DNA of 64,000 bases from Steromphala cineraria (GCA_916613615.1 OU744725.1:7484708-7548707), one strand, 5' to 3'; numbered from the stretch's first letter, positions 37,781 to 51,247 are shown. Numbers and translations are program-made. Notes: generated by a model not told the origin, from the letters alone.

Positions 37781-40148
37781 ACAGGTGTTTTTTTTAAAAA
37801 CTTGACCAGATATTGCTTTTGAATTTACAAGTTAGTTCAGGTTGCTGCTACAGACATGAAGTAATCATGTTTCCCTCGTCCTAATCAGTCGTGGCTTAAC
37901 TATCTTGCCTGTTTATGGTTTCCTTTCTCTTGCCCATTAATGTATATACTAAATATAAATAAAATAGATAACATAACTTTTTAATGATGATTGGTATTTT
38001 ATCAGGTGACTAATGAAGAAATATACAAGTATTCCAGATTTCGAAATTATCAAACATCCCTAATTATATTAAATAGTCAGGTTTCCGAAGTTCAGAAGCA
38101 CTATCAGTTGATAAGGACATGCTTTCCTTATCTCGGACACTGGCGTGATCACTGATATTCATCTTTAACAGGGATTATTACACTTTTCGCCGTTTATGAC
38201 GGTTTATCAAACAGGCGTGAAATATTTGAGTGTGCATAAGTATACTCAAATATGAAATTTACAATTTATCTACATGACAATGGATTGTTGAATCTGAGAT
38301 TTTTTACCGCGAAATTTGTATTTTTTTTCATAAAAATCTTGAAAATTAACTTAGGTTATGACAAAATATCCTGGCTGTAATCACACGGCAAGTGTACGTC
38401 TGGATGAATGATGTTTTCTTTTTTAAAAGAAGTTTTATTTTTTATCGGATTGTACTTAAGTTATCGGATGAAAATAATCTTTTAATTATAATTATATGTT
38501 CATAGGTATTATCTGAGAAGATCTATCAAGTTTGTAAATGGAAAAGGTTGCTGCAATCTTCAGAAAATAATTATCAAGAAACAAGAACGCAACAAGAAAT
38601 GGAACTCCAAAAATACAAAAAGGATTGTTTGTGAAAAGAGACATATAAACAATAGACATTACTGGTTAAATACATAATGAAGTTGCTTAAGGAACTATAA
38701 TCATCTGAATATGATTGATTAATTTTCTGAAAAGTGAGATGAAGAACGCTCTTAACTGTTTGATTAAAATATTTAGTATTTCAAAACAAAATTATGATTC
38801 ATTTATAATAATACGCATGTCAAATCTGGCGCAAATTATCAAACAAATGAATGTTCCAAATCAATCTGCGTCCATTGATAGTTCCTGCTTGAGGTAACTA
38901 TTATTAATCACATGCAGATGGCGAATACATCATTTTGGATTATTTTAATTCCCTCAATTTTATTTTAAGTAATGTTACCTTCAATCTGAAAGGTTAATGC
39001 TTTAATTAACAGGGTAAATTATTCAACTTGATAAAATAAAACATCTGCCATCCAAAACTGCCTCCACCATCTGCACGTGAATTTCATGACAATCACACAA
39101 ACAGTGTTTACAATTATAACTCAGTGATGAGGCCTTCAACTACAATAATTCCAGCACTCTCTGTTGGCATCTGCTGTTTACGCTTCCACAGACAAAGGGG
39201 TCGTTTCTCCAGCTGTAGTGGTATTTCTGTCGGGTAGAGGTATGATTGCGTTAATAATGCGCGTGCTGGAACGCTTCATGACTTCACCTGCATGCATTGT
39301 GACACATCGCACGTGCAGCTGTATTGAAATAGATATCGATTTTTGTCGAGAGCTTTTAATGCGCGTGCTAGATCAAAGAGCTCGTGCTAAGAATTAATAT
39401 TATCAAAACACGTTTTGTCTGCCAAAAAGTTCTACTTCATGCCATTTATGTCAAATTGGATGCTTTCAATCCCCATCTGTTGTCATCGAGTTTTTTGTGT
39501 GTGCTCTTTGTGTGGAGCTAATATTGGAGTTGCCTCCCTTAGAAAAGAAACCGCTTATCCGAACAGTAAACATCTACAGCTAATTCATTATCGTACACTT
39601 GTGCATTTTCAATAAGCACTTCAATTTTTTCAAAGTTAAAACTAAACATTTTAGAGATTAAATTCATAGATTTCTCTGATTTTGTTTGTGCTATCTTAAA
39701 ACACGTGTCGTGTGAATATTTCAGGCCACTTTGAGTGTGAATCGTATCATCCGTAATTGTTTTGACGAAGAAGTGAATATGATTGAAAATTATGTGACAT
39801 TCAAGTGTACGCTATGCAAGCTATTTTATCTCTTGGTTGATATCCGTGCAAGGAATATGCATCCTGTTGAACCAGACGTATGACGTAAATCTCACACAAC
39901 AACATGTCGCATCCGTGAATATATAGAAGCCCGGCCACAAGTACCCTCTTGAAGTAACCATTGAACTTTGGGATTGTGCCTACTTATTGTGATTTAAACT
40001 GTATTCATGTCCAGATGGTACAAGAAAGGGGATCGATAAACAGGGTACCCCTATATAAATACTTGAATTCAATCGGAAAATATGTTTGCGTTTAAACAAC
40101 ATTTTATCGATATGCTGTCACTTGGTCAATGGATAAACAAACAGTGTC
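37781..40148. other. Non-coding; one GC-richer block
   Basis: Around 39160-39400 two copies of TTAATGCGCGTGCT(G/A)GA (near 39256 and 39357) lie about 100 bases apart in a CpG-bearing stretch. TGACGTAA near 39889 with ATATATAGAA near 39920 is weakly promoter-like. No gene model could be built. Confidence 0.3.
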
Positions 40149-40149
40149 T

Positions 40150-40166
40150 CCCCCCCCCCCCCCCTA
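40150..40166. repeat. Poly-C tract
   Basis: Unbroken run of about 16 cytosines. Confidence 0.8.
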
Positions 40167-40596
40167 AAAATAAGATGTATCTCCCACAATGAATACATTT
40201 AAACAGTATAAGAAATGCAGTTATATTGAAATACAAACTGAAACAGGAAAAAAGAGAAACACATTTTTATAAACATGTCATACACATATTCAAACATATC
40301 TTTTAATCTGCAGCTATTCGGTTGTAAAAACTTACTCTAATTTAACCAAGGATATACAGTGAAGTACAAAAGAAAGTATACACCTCAAATGGTTTTATCA
40401 TAAGTATGATATGAAGTTTTTTAACGTCGTTCCCTAGCTTACACTGACAAGTACTGGAGATTCATCATCAGTAACATTACTTTTAAATGTTTGTATTTGT
40501 AAAAATATTTTTAAAACATCTGTTATGAAAAAAAACCCAATGTCTGGCTATAGACAAATTAGATTGTTCTTCAATCGTTTGCAACATTTTAAACAT

Positions 40597-40633
40597 GGGC
40601 GGGGAGGGGGTCGGTGTGGGGGGCGGGGGTGTG
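40597..40633 (+). other. G-quadruplex-capable tract
   Basis: G runs of 3, 4, 5, 6 and 5 are spaced by one to eight bases on the + strand, well above the four-run minimum. Confidence 0.7.
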
Positions 40634-41159
40634 TATGTTGGTGTAATTTTTCTGTTTTGAGACCACATTAGACAAAAATGTACACTAGACATGACAAAAA
40701 ATCAAATTATTGCACATATGTGTTACTGCGATAATCAAATGATCACATGCCTTATAAATTTTTACTTAATTGAAACAAACCTGAAATGTAACTTTCTCTT
40801 GTATCACAGTGCATTTCGATATATTGTGTATATCGTGTTTTGATGTATGTCGCTTCTGACATTATTTGGCAATTTATATTAAACTTACTCGATTTAACGT
40901 TAAAATTGTACGGTTGTCCACGATGATAGATTTCGACTTTTTGAAATGTTGAACTTGGATATCTGAACATGAATATTCATCTACTGTTGGTGTTAGTGTT
41001 CAGATTAACATGCACTTGATGTATTGGTCATAAATCGGATGATGTATCGCACCTTTACCGATTTATCGCGTTTAAATCCTAATCCTATTTTCAAATTAAG
41101 GATTTCCTGTTTCCAGAGATATCCTTTGACACCAGCATCCAATAACGACAATGGAACAT

Positions 41160-41470
41160 TAAACTTCTTCATAAATCTACATGGCTTCTTCTTCCCTGTC
41201 CTTGCCATTAAGGTGAGGATCAAAGAAGCCGCCCTCATCATCTTTCAGCAGGTGCGCGGACTGTGACAGTTACCTAGACTGACCTTACAGTGACCAGTGG
41301 GACCATGATGTGATATTGACACCAAGGGTCAAGCAAGGATTTGTTTGTAAACAATGGTCAACTCCGCCCACGTTGGACTCCGTGCATGGCTTCTCATTGT
41401 GTCAATTTTCTATCTAAACATCTCAGTATCGTCGCACAATAAATATGCCGGTAGTCAATTTCTGTGTCAA
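41160..41470. promoter_or_regulatory. GC-richer block with factor-site-like motifs
   Basis: Contains TGACCTTACAGTGACCAG, a forkhead-like TTTGTAAACAATGG and CCGCCCACG. A 79-codon minus frame at 41241-41005 overlaps its left part and is mirrored by an open + frame, so coding is unproven. Confidence 0.25.
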
Positions 41471-42079
41471 TATATTTATGATCTTTGGAAGAGACAATTT
41501 TCAGACAATGTTGAAAATGATATTTAACTAAGCGCTTTAGTGACAGTAATCGACTGTATCTGGTGATTTATCAGCGTGACAATCTTCCTATCATTTATGA
41601 TCAATGACATACTGGGTTTACATACTGACTTTTTTGATAAAATTACAACTGGCATGTGACCATCTGTATTTTTGTGTGCACTGTTTCATAAACATTGCAA
41701 CATGAAGCATGATTGTTGATCTTATACATTCAATCTCAGTTAAAGTATTATATCATAATTGAATACGAATATTATAGTATGACCTTGAATTTGTGGCCTG
41801 GGTGGATGAAGTTGTTATGAATGTTATGATGTATTCACGTACGCTGTCCTGATTACAAGGGCTTCTGAACATTTTGCAGTAACACAATTTTCTGAGGACA
41901 GGGGACAATTATCTTGTTGTTTTGAAATTATAATCATGGTAACCATCAAAAATAAAACTACAATAATCTCACGAATATCAGAATAGATCATTTATTGTTT
42001 AAACATATTTATATTAATAAAAGAATTTATTTTGATTGAAAAGGTTTATATTTCGATGCTCATTCAATTGTTTTTATGT

Positions 42080-42640
42080 TGAACCGAAACTAAGTTTCCA
42101 TGTCCATGGTTCAACACCTCCCGGTAAGTCCAGCTACACACAGGAATCACATACATGGAGTCTTCACACTTGTACATCACAAGTAACGTTTCTCCCACAC
42201 ATTCACTGACCAGCGGTCAAAGATTATAGTGACCACTCTCCGGCCATCTAACGGAAGTTCACGCCAGTCCCTCAGCCCTTGTTTGTAAACAGAACCCCCA
42301 TCTCACCCCATCCTCCCCTTGACCTCCCGGAGTTTACCGTTATCTATTTATGTCCGCTTTACGCCTGACCCCCTGGGATCTGACCGATAATCTGACCACT
42401 GCATGTAGACTATGTAGCGAGAAACTGCACCGTGTCAGACCCAATTGCAGCCAGATCGTTCCAACATGCCAACCTGACCAACCATAACCCAACTTTCCTA
42501 TGGGAATGGTTTAGGGTAGAGAGCAGACTGTGTGAACGTCTCTCTATCACTACCGGAATGTACCGTTAATGGTTGTAAACTGATATGTTGCCTGCATCCT
42601 TCTCTTTCTCTCTGAGTTCCAGTACCAGGCAACGATGTAG
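42080..42640 (+). promoter_or_regulatory. GC-richer block with a possible short intron
   Basis: ATG at 42100 leads in eight codons to CCG/GTAAGT (donor 42124). A long pyrimidine tract and TTCCAG give an acceptor at 42622, but the joined frame ends at once (MSMVQHLPYQATM). The signals may belong to a non-coding RNA or be chance within regulatory DNA; many TGACC half-sites occur between. Confidence 0.25.
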
Positions 42641-45270
42641 TTAGGATTATACAGTAACATTACGACATTGAATATGGTTTATGTTATAAATATTCTAGGA
42701 TAATTATTTTTAAATGTCTGAAAGTAGTATTTTCTCAAGCCAATTGTTGTCGTTTGATCATTGGTATGTTTAAAAAAAAAATGTTGTATACCCTCAAAGG
42801 TGCAATTGACTCTTGACGTTATAAAAACTTGGCATTCTAAATAGATTATGGCATTCTAAATAGATTATAAAATATTTTCATCGTATCGTCAAATTCATTT
42901 TATATTTGGCAGATAAAAAAGAACTGTATGAACAATTGAAATAATATGAATTATATCCATCTCTATTGACCCCCTGGTGATATATAATTGATATCAATTT
43001 CAATAATACTAGTAGTTTGTCAAGTTTATACCACATAATTTTTACGGACTCTACTCTAAGTGTTAAAGGAGACGCAAAAAACATGCAATTTTTTATAGTG
43101 AAACAATAATAAAACATGTTAAAAGAGATTGGCTGCAAGTCTAAGATGGTGCCCGTATGTCAATGTGACCCTGTTGATGACCTTACACGTCCACGTGCAT
43201 GACCTTGCATGTACCTACCCGCACTGACCACAGTGACCAGAAGAACAGCGTATTGTTCTCTGTATCAATGATCCTATATCATTGTTCTAACATCAGGCTT
43301 CTATACATCATTGTTTCTCCATGTGACCAACACGGTACCAGATTAAAATTAGTTATTCTCTATTCACCACCGTGCAACTGTAGTAGATAGTGAAGTACCA
43401 TACTGATATACCATCTGCTCTGAAAATTAAATAACATATTTTTCTTTGTAAAATGAGATTGGTGCGTTTCATTGTCTACTCCAATCAGAAATATCCCTTG
43501 GCCGTTTGTTCATATTTGAAAGGATTTTGTCCAAAACCGAAACGTACTATTTACAAGTAACGTCAATAGTTTGAAATTGTCAATCACTTATCGATTTGTA
43601 GGTTTGTGCACAGGACGTTTTCTGTCTGATACCATAGATACGGCTCACTTGACAGAATTATTCACACCTAAATTTAACAGACAGCTTACAGAAACTTAAA
43701 GAAAGATTGGTATTCCTCAATTTCAGAGGTAGGAACTCAGCAACTTATATCGTCAATTGCATTTTTTAAGTATTTTTTATTTTATTATATGTCTACGTTG
43801 ATAATTAAAGTTTATGATATACTAAATATGCACACTAACATTGACAAGACAAAGCTTTAATGGTATCATTTCTTCTCTGGTCTTCGTCGACAAAAACATA
43901 TTACGTATTCTTAATTCATACTACGAGGACATTGGTTAGGGTTGAACCGACAATTCAGCAACTTTCAATCTACTGTCACATAGATTTTGAAATTTCGAGT
44001 ACAAATATCACAAAGTATCTCATCGGTCGTTCTCTCAGAATGTATTTGCGAATTAAAGGTCATCATTTCAAAACAAAACATTTCATATATTTCCGGTCAC
44101 AGCATTGACCAAAACAAATGACTGTGGTTCTCATGGGTCGAAAAAAATTCTAAACAAAAAGAACTGCTGTCTGTTTGTCATTCCGATTCGTCCGGCCAAA
44201 CGTGAAATCTCGTATGTTACCGTTAATCTCTCGTGACAGAACGGATACGCGAGAAAGTGACTCCGCAGTGAATATATGCACGGACAGGGTTGGCGATTTT
44301 TACGCAGTTCTCGGAATTTCTCGGAGAATGTAAACAAGCATGTGACCGTTTTCTCTTCAACCCTGTCTAGTATTTATCACCGTGACCCCACACTGCCCCC
44401 TCTGCAAACCCAGAAACCTCCCAAAAGGTCATGTAATCCGTCATGGCCCTTATAACGTCAATAACAACAATGAAGAATTCAATTAGATATAATTATGATG
44501 TTTCATGAATACAACTTGCATTTGGAACTAAAATGTTATGCAACTCTCCTCTTGTTTCTGCTCCGTGTCATATTTGCACTAAAGGGAATTTCCATTCAGT
44601 AAAAACTTCAAATATACATTGTTGGTTAATCATTCTTTTCAAATATGAGAAATATGAGAAATATTTTCACTAATAAGAAAACAAATTCCAATCTTGATAT
44701 CGTTTTCAGAATTCATCATTCTATACAATTTCCCCCCGAAAATTTTATCAATTTACATGTCTGATAGGATATATTCCAATATGATGATCATGTTAGTATG
44801 AGTTACTGTCGTTGGTGGTATGTTCATTTATTTGAACATTTACATTTACATTACCATTCAATTCCTCTTGCTAACAGTTAAATGCCTGAACAAAAAACTC
44901 AACCATAGAGTCGATTATGACACAAGTCCAAAGAAACGCACTTGTTGAAGGTTACCTGAAAGGTGAGTTGATGACACAGCAAGAAGCTGTCTGGTGGCGT
45001 CTGCAGGACGTGTGCAGTTCGAGTGCATGTGTGTTGCAGGTCGACAGGTGCGCCTTGTGCAACTACTTACCTTGTTGGAGGAGGGCTCGAGACGTGGCAG
45101 ATCACAAAGGGCACCTGCTTTATTACAGAGGATTTGGTTATATACATGTATAATATTTATTTATACGAAATACATACGCCATGAATGAAGGATTTAGCAT
45201 TGATCATTGATGTATCTATGTTTTAATTGGATACTGATTTACTAGTTTGTACTTTGTATTTGTCTCGTCC
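42641..45270. other. Non-coding, with two GC-richer patches
   Basis: 43140-43260 has repeated GTGACC/TGACCTT half-sites and CCACGTGCATG. 44130-44420 has several CpGs and GTAAACAAGC. The frame at 44917-45153 has four cysteines near its centre but no identifiable family. Confidence 0.3.
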
Positions 45271-45271
45271 T

Positions 45272-45365
45272 CTATCCATCCATCCATCCATCCATCCATC
45301 CATCCATCCATCCATCCATCCATCCATCCATCCATCCATCCATCCATCCATCCATCCATCCATCC

Positions 45366-45396
<31 letters not shown>

Positions 45397-45546
45397 CATC
45401 TATCCATCTATCCATCCACCCACCCATCCATCCATCCATCCATCCATCCATCCATCCATCCATCCACCCACCCATCCATCCATCCATCCATCCATCCATC
45501 CATCCATCCATCCATCCATCCATCTATCTATCTATCTATCTATCTC
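45272..45546. repeat. CCAT/CTAT tetranucleotide microsatellite
   Basis: About 275 bases of CCAT repeats with CTAT blocks at 45366-45410 and 45522-45545. Open frames across it (IHPS repeats) are artefacts. Confidence 0.95.
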
Positions 45547-46970
45547 TATGTTTCTGTGTCTCTCCCATCGTGTGCCATGTCCTATTGCACTTTACACTCC
45601 CGGTGTCCTTTCCATGTTTCTAGCTTATATGTCTCTGCCTCTGAGTCTCATGCATGGCATAATGTATTGCAATTATTAATCTATATGATAAATTGCTTGT
45701 ACCTGTGTGTGCATCTCTCTGCATTAACCTATGCAGTGTCCAGATATTTTCTATCTATCATTACATGATGTTGACATTATTTCATATTGCGAATAGAATG
45801 AGGACACACGTTCATTTAAAACTAAACGTATAGTGTAATATTTTAAACGAAACCCCAGAGCCCTCTTAGATTACATTGAGTGAGAGGGATCTATCATATC
45901 AGCTTTCTTAAATGCATGGTCGAGTCACAGCTACATATTTATATTCACAAAATCGTGAATGGAGCTTGTCCCAGATAGCAGGCAGTTATGAATGACACCC
46001 CGATACCCGTGGATTACTATATATAGGTATATCTCTTCACTGAATAAATACCCCCTTCCTGTCACGTGGACTGATAGTACTGTTTCTGAGAAAGCAGGAA
46101 GAGGGTTAAGGGTCACGTGACAACTGACACGTCTTGCACGTATTTTGCAACATATGCATATGCAAATATTTCACCTGTGCTATCGGGGCTTTTCATTCAC
46201 AAAAATAAGCATCTGTCGAATTAACCTCTGGTATTCAGCATGGCAAATATGAAAATGTGTTATATTCATGAAGATGTACAATGAAATATCATATACATGT
46301 ATACAGAAGAATAAAGTATTAATAATATGATGAACCAAACTACATTTCAATCCATTCAATCCTACAATGAAATATATCTTCCATATATCGCTTCAGCGTA
46401 AAATTAATAAAACTTCTCGTCTGTGGCCTTTGAAAATTATTATTCATAATTAATAGGACAATAAAATGTTGACAATCGTTGGTGTAATTCCCTCATCATC
46501 TTCCATCTTATCTTGATAATGGACTCTGTCAAACTCTTAATCGGTGTTTGATCAACTAAATGTGGGGTAATACATTCATATGATTAAATAAAGCCTCTAC
46601 TTAGATGGGTTAGATTGGGAGTTATCTCGGGTCAGACCCGCCAGGTCACCCCGACATGGGTGCAGTTCGTGATGCTTTTATGTCGCAATTCCGCGAAAGG
46701 GGTCTTATTTTTTTCTGAAAAATACTTGACAGATAACTTCATGAATAATTAACATGTGGCTTAAAAGCTATTTTTAATTTAATCTTATGCATAACCTTCA
46801 AGAAATATGCAAATAAGGATAGCTTCAAGGCTGTTTCAATGAAAACTGGAATGTACAAGTTCGATAGTTACGTCATAGTTATTTAGAGAAGGACTTCCCA
46901 ATGCATACCCTTACGCCTCTGTGGAAACTGTCTCAAAGCATTGTGAAGTTAGTATTCACCAAAAGTTATG
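45547..46970. other. Intergenic, nothing recognised
   Basis: No supported features. Confidence 0.4.
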
Positions 46971-46972
46971 GT

Positions 46973-47072
46973 TGAGATAATGACCTACAGCCGAGTGGTT
47001 ATCGGAATATAACCTTCAAGCGACAGCGAGAAGGTTATATCCGATAGCCACGAGGATGTTGTCACTATCTCA
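46973..47072. repeat. Inverted repeat with AGCGACAGCGAG loop
   Basis: Arms of about 45 bases (TGAGATAATGACCT... and ...GTCACTATCTCA) pair with scattered mismatches. The stem nearest the loop (47011-47017 with 47030-47036) is perfect. The loop is AAGCGACAGCGA. Confidence 0.75.
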
Positions 47073-47567
47073 CATACACCACATGGCTTTGCATTTTAAC
47101 AAAAGTAGATCATCATACAAATATTAAGCTATTTGATGGTTGTCGTTTTGGGGTACAACTTACATCCACTTAACTTCTAAACATGTCATTTGCACAATAC
47201 ACGGATTTAACGCGCAGATTGAGCATGTCATGGCGAAATTGTCAATCAGACAAATCTGAGCAAGAAGCAATTTGTTTTTAGTTGTTTCGACTTATTAAAA
47301 ACACCAAAATTCTCAATTGAACTGAAATTTTTAAAAAATTGAATACAATTTGTCAAAACCGTCACCGAAATTGTGATTTATGGCAAATAATACTCTTATG
47401 TTTAATACACTATTCAGTCCATCAATTATTTCCCTCTTTATAAAGCAAAAGGTGTTGCTGCACGGAAGTTGTCAATTTCATCTTGTGATGCACGGATTTT
47501 AAGTTAATATAATATCGCACGAGCTGTACACAATCGAAAGCACATGGTTTGAAGGTTGAGACGAAAA

Positions 47568-48060
47568 TGAAGTGGTCTCATGTTTTGATAAATTTATGGC
47601 CGCGTTTCAAGGTCTTTTCAGGAGGAAGTAAAGGTGAGTTGAACTTTTAAGTATATTCATGTATTTGCTGTTGAATGTTATCTATGCGTGGATCTACGAA
47701 AATGCTGAAGTATGTTACAGAGGGTTTACACGGTGTAAAACAAGCTGTCAACAACCAAGTTGATATTTATGCATTTTGCTGTTGAAAAATGATTGTTCAT
47801 GTAACTATTTTCAATATCATTTTGTAATGTATATGGCAATGTGTACATAATATTGATAAATAATGTAACAAGGTGCTTATAATCTTATTACTCTGAAACT
47901 GTAATTAATTTAGCATGTTTCTTTCTTACAATTAATCACATTATTCGATTAATGTTAGTGTTAATTTCAACAACTGACGTTACACTTTTGTTTCAGGGAC
48001 TACATATGGACATTTGATTGACTTTCCAAACAACATTAAAGTCGACTTTATTATGGATAA
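47568..48060 (+). CDS. Putative two-exon small protein or non-coding transcript
   Basis: Exon 1 47568-47632 begins ATG (MKWSHVLINLWPRFKVFSGG) and ends at a strong donor, GTGAGT. After a 366-base intron, exon 2 starts behind TTTTGTTTCAG and continues in frame to TAG near 48076, giving about 48 residues. Two AATAAA signals occur near 48292 and 48308. The splice and polyadenylation signals are good but the protein is short, basic at its N-terminus and unrecognised, so a long non-coding RNA is equally likely. Confidence 0.3.
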
Positions 48061-48442
48061 TTCAACATACATGTAGACCATATGCATGGAACAGATTTCA
48101 TCTTGTCAAAGGATTGGGAACATTGTTCACTTGGATTCTGTGTCTTGTGAAACTTTTCAGCTAATCGAGAACGACGTGAATTTGTGTGTGAGTGTTATGA
48201 TGAAAATACTAGAAGACCTAGATGTCTGCATTTATCATGGATAAGCATAAAGCACAAAATGATATCACCATGTGATACATTTTATATGAAAATAAATTAT
48301 AACTGTAAATAAACTACGTTTTTAAATTGTTTTGATATCATGTATTTTTCGTAAATATGTCTTTGATACAGAGTCAACATTTAAAGGTGTTGGGTACCTT
48401 GACGTACCCTAAAACACAGTGGTTGTAAGTTCTTTCAAGGTG

Positions 48443-48489
48443 CGATACCACAAAGAAGTGAGGCGAAGCCGAACTTCTTTGTGGTATCG
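48443..48489. repeat. Perfect 17-bp inverted repeat with GAGGCGAAGCCGA loop
   Basis: Arms CGATACCACAAAGAAGT and its exact complement flank a 13-base GC-rich loop. Confidence 0.8.
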
Positions 48490-48619
48490 AACCGAGAACA
48501 CATCGACCAAACCCACCTTGGATGTGAAGAGGTAAGGTTATACAATATAACCATCGCACGCCTGGTTATACGAAATAGTTAACCTCTGATATTGACCTGA
48601 TAACCACACCACGTGGTGT

Positions 48620-49734
48620 ATGAAATTATAACTTAGATCTGACCAAACTGTATATCATAATCAATATATTTTAATGCAAAAAAAAACCTGCCATAGAAAT
48701 TGTACATATGTAAGTCAGTATACATCATTCCTATATTTGATAAATACGTTTGAATTTAAGGCTTTTTAAAAAAATATTTCTAGAGTGGAAAAAATGTGCG
48801 ACCAAGATTTGATAGATTGAAGTTGACATCAACCCACATCCGCCCACTTTATACTCTTGAAGTGGATCACATTCATTTTCAACAAATACACATTCAATTT
48901 CCATAAAGCTGGCAAAGCGTTGAGACGATAAAGTGGTATACCAGAATATGACAGGAGACGATAGGTTGGATAATGAAGAGCCTAGCTAATCTTTCTCACT
49001 TTATCTCGAGCTTATCCTCCCACAAATACGACCCAACTTACACCGACCTCAATGTCAGATAGTTTTCTTTACTTGAAATCGCTCTGGTTACTGACTGGAT
49101 CTCGACATTGAAAATTTAATACGTCACATTTGTCCTTACAGGTTAGACCTCATATTTAAAAAATGGTGTCAATGAAAACTGTGCTGAATAAAACGTGACG
49201 GAATTTTGTAATGATAGAATTCATTCAAAACTAAAATTCATTTTCCATCTTACATGTTTTGCGTCAAATCTTAACGGACAATCTCAATACGTACATCAAT
49301 ATAGATATCTATAAATATCTTAGATCAATAGAAATATATTTTTGCAAAATTATCAAGTAGCGGCATATTGCTTTATAGTCTTAAAAGGACCTATATCAAT
49401 GTAAAATGTCTCTTTCTCAAATATAGAGAAGTTGACCATCCATAATTGATCATATTTTATTGCAATTTTCAAGTATTTGGAACAATCGTTATAACAATCA
49501 GGATAAAGAAAAGTCGTGATAACCTTTTAATTGAATTTATACGGTCTGCGTACTACTTTTTGTTGTTTTTGTAAAGTATACAAATGCGTTTATTTAGGTC
49601 AAGTAACACTCGCTTTTCATAGAAAGGTTTCCTGAACGTATACACTTATAAACAAACGTCATATTGGCCCTTGGAAGAAACAAAACTATGTCCTCATTTA
49701 AATACGGAAGTAAAATCAAACAAAGGACAAGCAA
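48620..49734. other. Intergenic, nothing recognised
   Basis: No supported features. Confidence 0.4.
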
Positions 49735-49894
49735 AGATCTGAAGTATGCTAAACCACGAATATGAAATTGAAAGTACCCATACTGAAATTGTAAACTATA
49801 AGGATTTATTAGTCATAAATAAATATGTTTCGAATATGAAATTGAAAGTCATAAAGATCACTTTCTTCTTCACATACATCGAGTTATGTTATAG

Positions 49895-50035
49895 ATACAC
49901 CCACACTTCCCGAGGTGTATCGCTCAATAACCTCCCGTTTGAATCGTGGATCTCCGAGGCGTAGCGTAGAGGAGCCGAGGATCACGATTCAAACAGGAGG
50001 TGTATTGAGTGATACACCGAGGGAAGGGTGGGTAT
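49895..50035. repeat. Long imperfect inverted repeat with CCGAGGCG..GCCGAG loop
   Basis: Arms of about 57 bases (49895-49952 and 49980-50035) pair with around eight differences. The 27-base loop is rich in GAG and GCG (TCCGAGGCGTAGCG...GGAGCCGAG). Confidence 0.8.
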
Positions 50036-50280
50036 ATCTGACTAATACCCCACTCTGGTAGAGTTATATTTGACGAAAAAGAGTTGTCCACCATTCTCTA
50101 TGTATATTTAGATTGATCTAACTAGATCAACAAAATATTAACAATACTCTTTTTTGCGTATTTAAAAACATACACTGACTTCATTACATTAAAATTTGGT
50201 ACAAACTAGTACCTATACATGAATTGGTAAATACAACAATCCAGACATGGCACAACAAAAAGTACCGCTACTTGTATCAA

Positions 50281-50334
50281 GCCTCAGTAGCTCAGTCGAT
50301 TGAGGCCCCTGGTTCGATTCTCACTTGAGTCATT
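50281..50334 (+). repeat. tRNA-like fragment lacking the anticodon arm
   Basis: GCCTCAGTAGCTCAGTCG looks like a tRNA acceptor and D arm and is followed almost directly by a B box GGTTCGATTC. The anticodon arm is missing, so this is a SINE or tRNA-pseudogene remnant. Confidence 0.5.
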
Positions 50335-51247
50335 AACAATTCTCCAAAATTCTAAATTTTACAACTTTGTTGATTTGCCTAAGTTGAAAATCTCTTTACT
50401 TGACTTTATGTGGGTGTGCAAAAAAGAATAGGTTTATTAGAAAAGTTGTGGCGTATCGGTCAATATACCGTTAGACAGTTAGAACAAAGGAAACCATAGC
50501 AACGAGACCGGAAGTGGGGTATAATTACGAGTTAATCCATCATGTTATGGCCGTAGCGACTTCAGAGGGCGACCTACCTAAGAGAGTAATTATCATTGTT
50601 CAGGGATTAGTTAAATGTTTGCTGTAGGAAATATTCAAGGTAAGTATATACAATGACTAAGGGTGTATACTATTCACTCATGACCATATTCGTCAGAAAA
50701 AAATGATTTTACATTTTATATTTTGCGTTCAGGTAACCTCGTCAAGCAACTGGAACATGAAATGTCCACCCACTCACATACCTTGGTACCCATATCTAAA
50801 TGGTAATCTTTAAGGATTTATTAGTCATAAATATTTTTCGAATATGAAATTGAAAGTCATACAGATCACTTTCTTCTTCACATACATCGAGTTATTTATG
50901 AGTTAATCCATCATTAGTTATGGCCGTAGCGACTTCAGAGGGCGACCTACCTTACAGAGTAATTATCATTGTTCAGGGATTAGTTAAATGTTTGCTGTAA
51001 GAAATACTAAGGTAAGTATATACAATGACTAAGGGTGTATACTATTCACTGATGACCTCGTCAAGTAACTGGAGCGTGAACTATCCACCTACTCATATAC
51101 CATGGCATCAATACCCTAGTTGTAAAGTCTAACATTTTATTTGTCATAAATATGGTTTTTGAATATTTTTTTGTAAAGGTAAGGTAAAAAAGCGGCATGT
51201 CAAGCTGTCATATCTTACCAATTGATCGAGGTTTTGGTTGTTTTAGT

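Noticed and set aside
41005..41266. Overlapping open frames on both strands
   Set aside because: Mirror-image openness cannot be resolved, and neither product is recognisable.
44917..45153. Frame with CSSSACVLQVDRCALCNYLPCW
   Set aside because: Cysteine spacing fits no zinc-binding family I know, and no neighbouring exon joins it.
45227..45768. Open frames of 150 and 173 codons
   Set aside because: They are translations of the CCAT/CTAT microsatellite (IHPS repeats).
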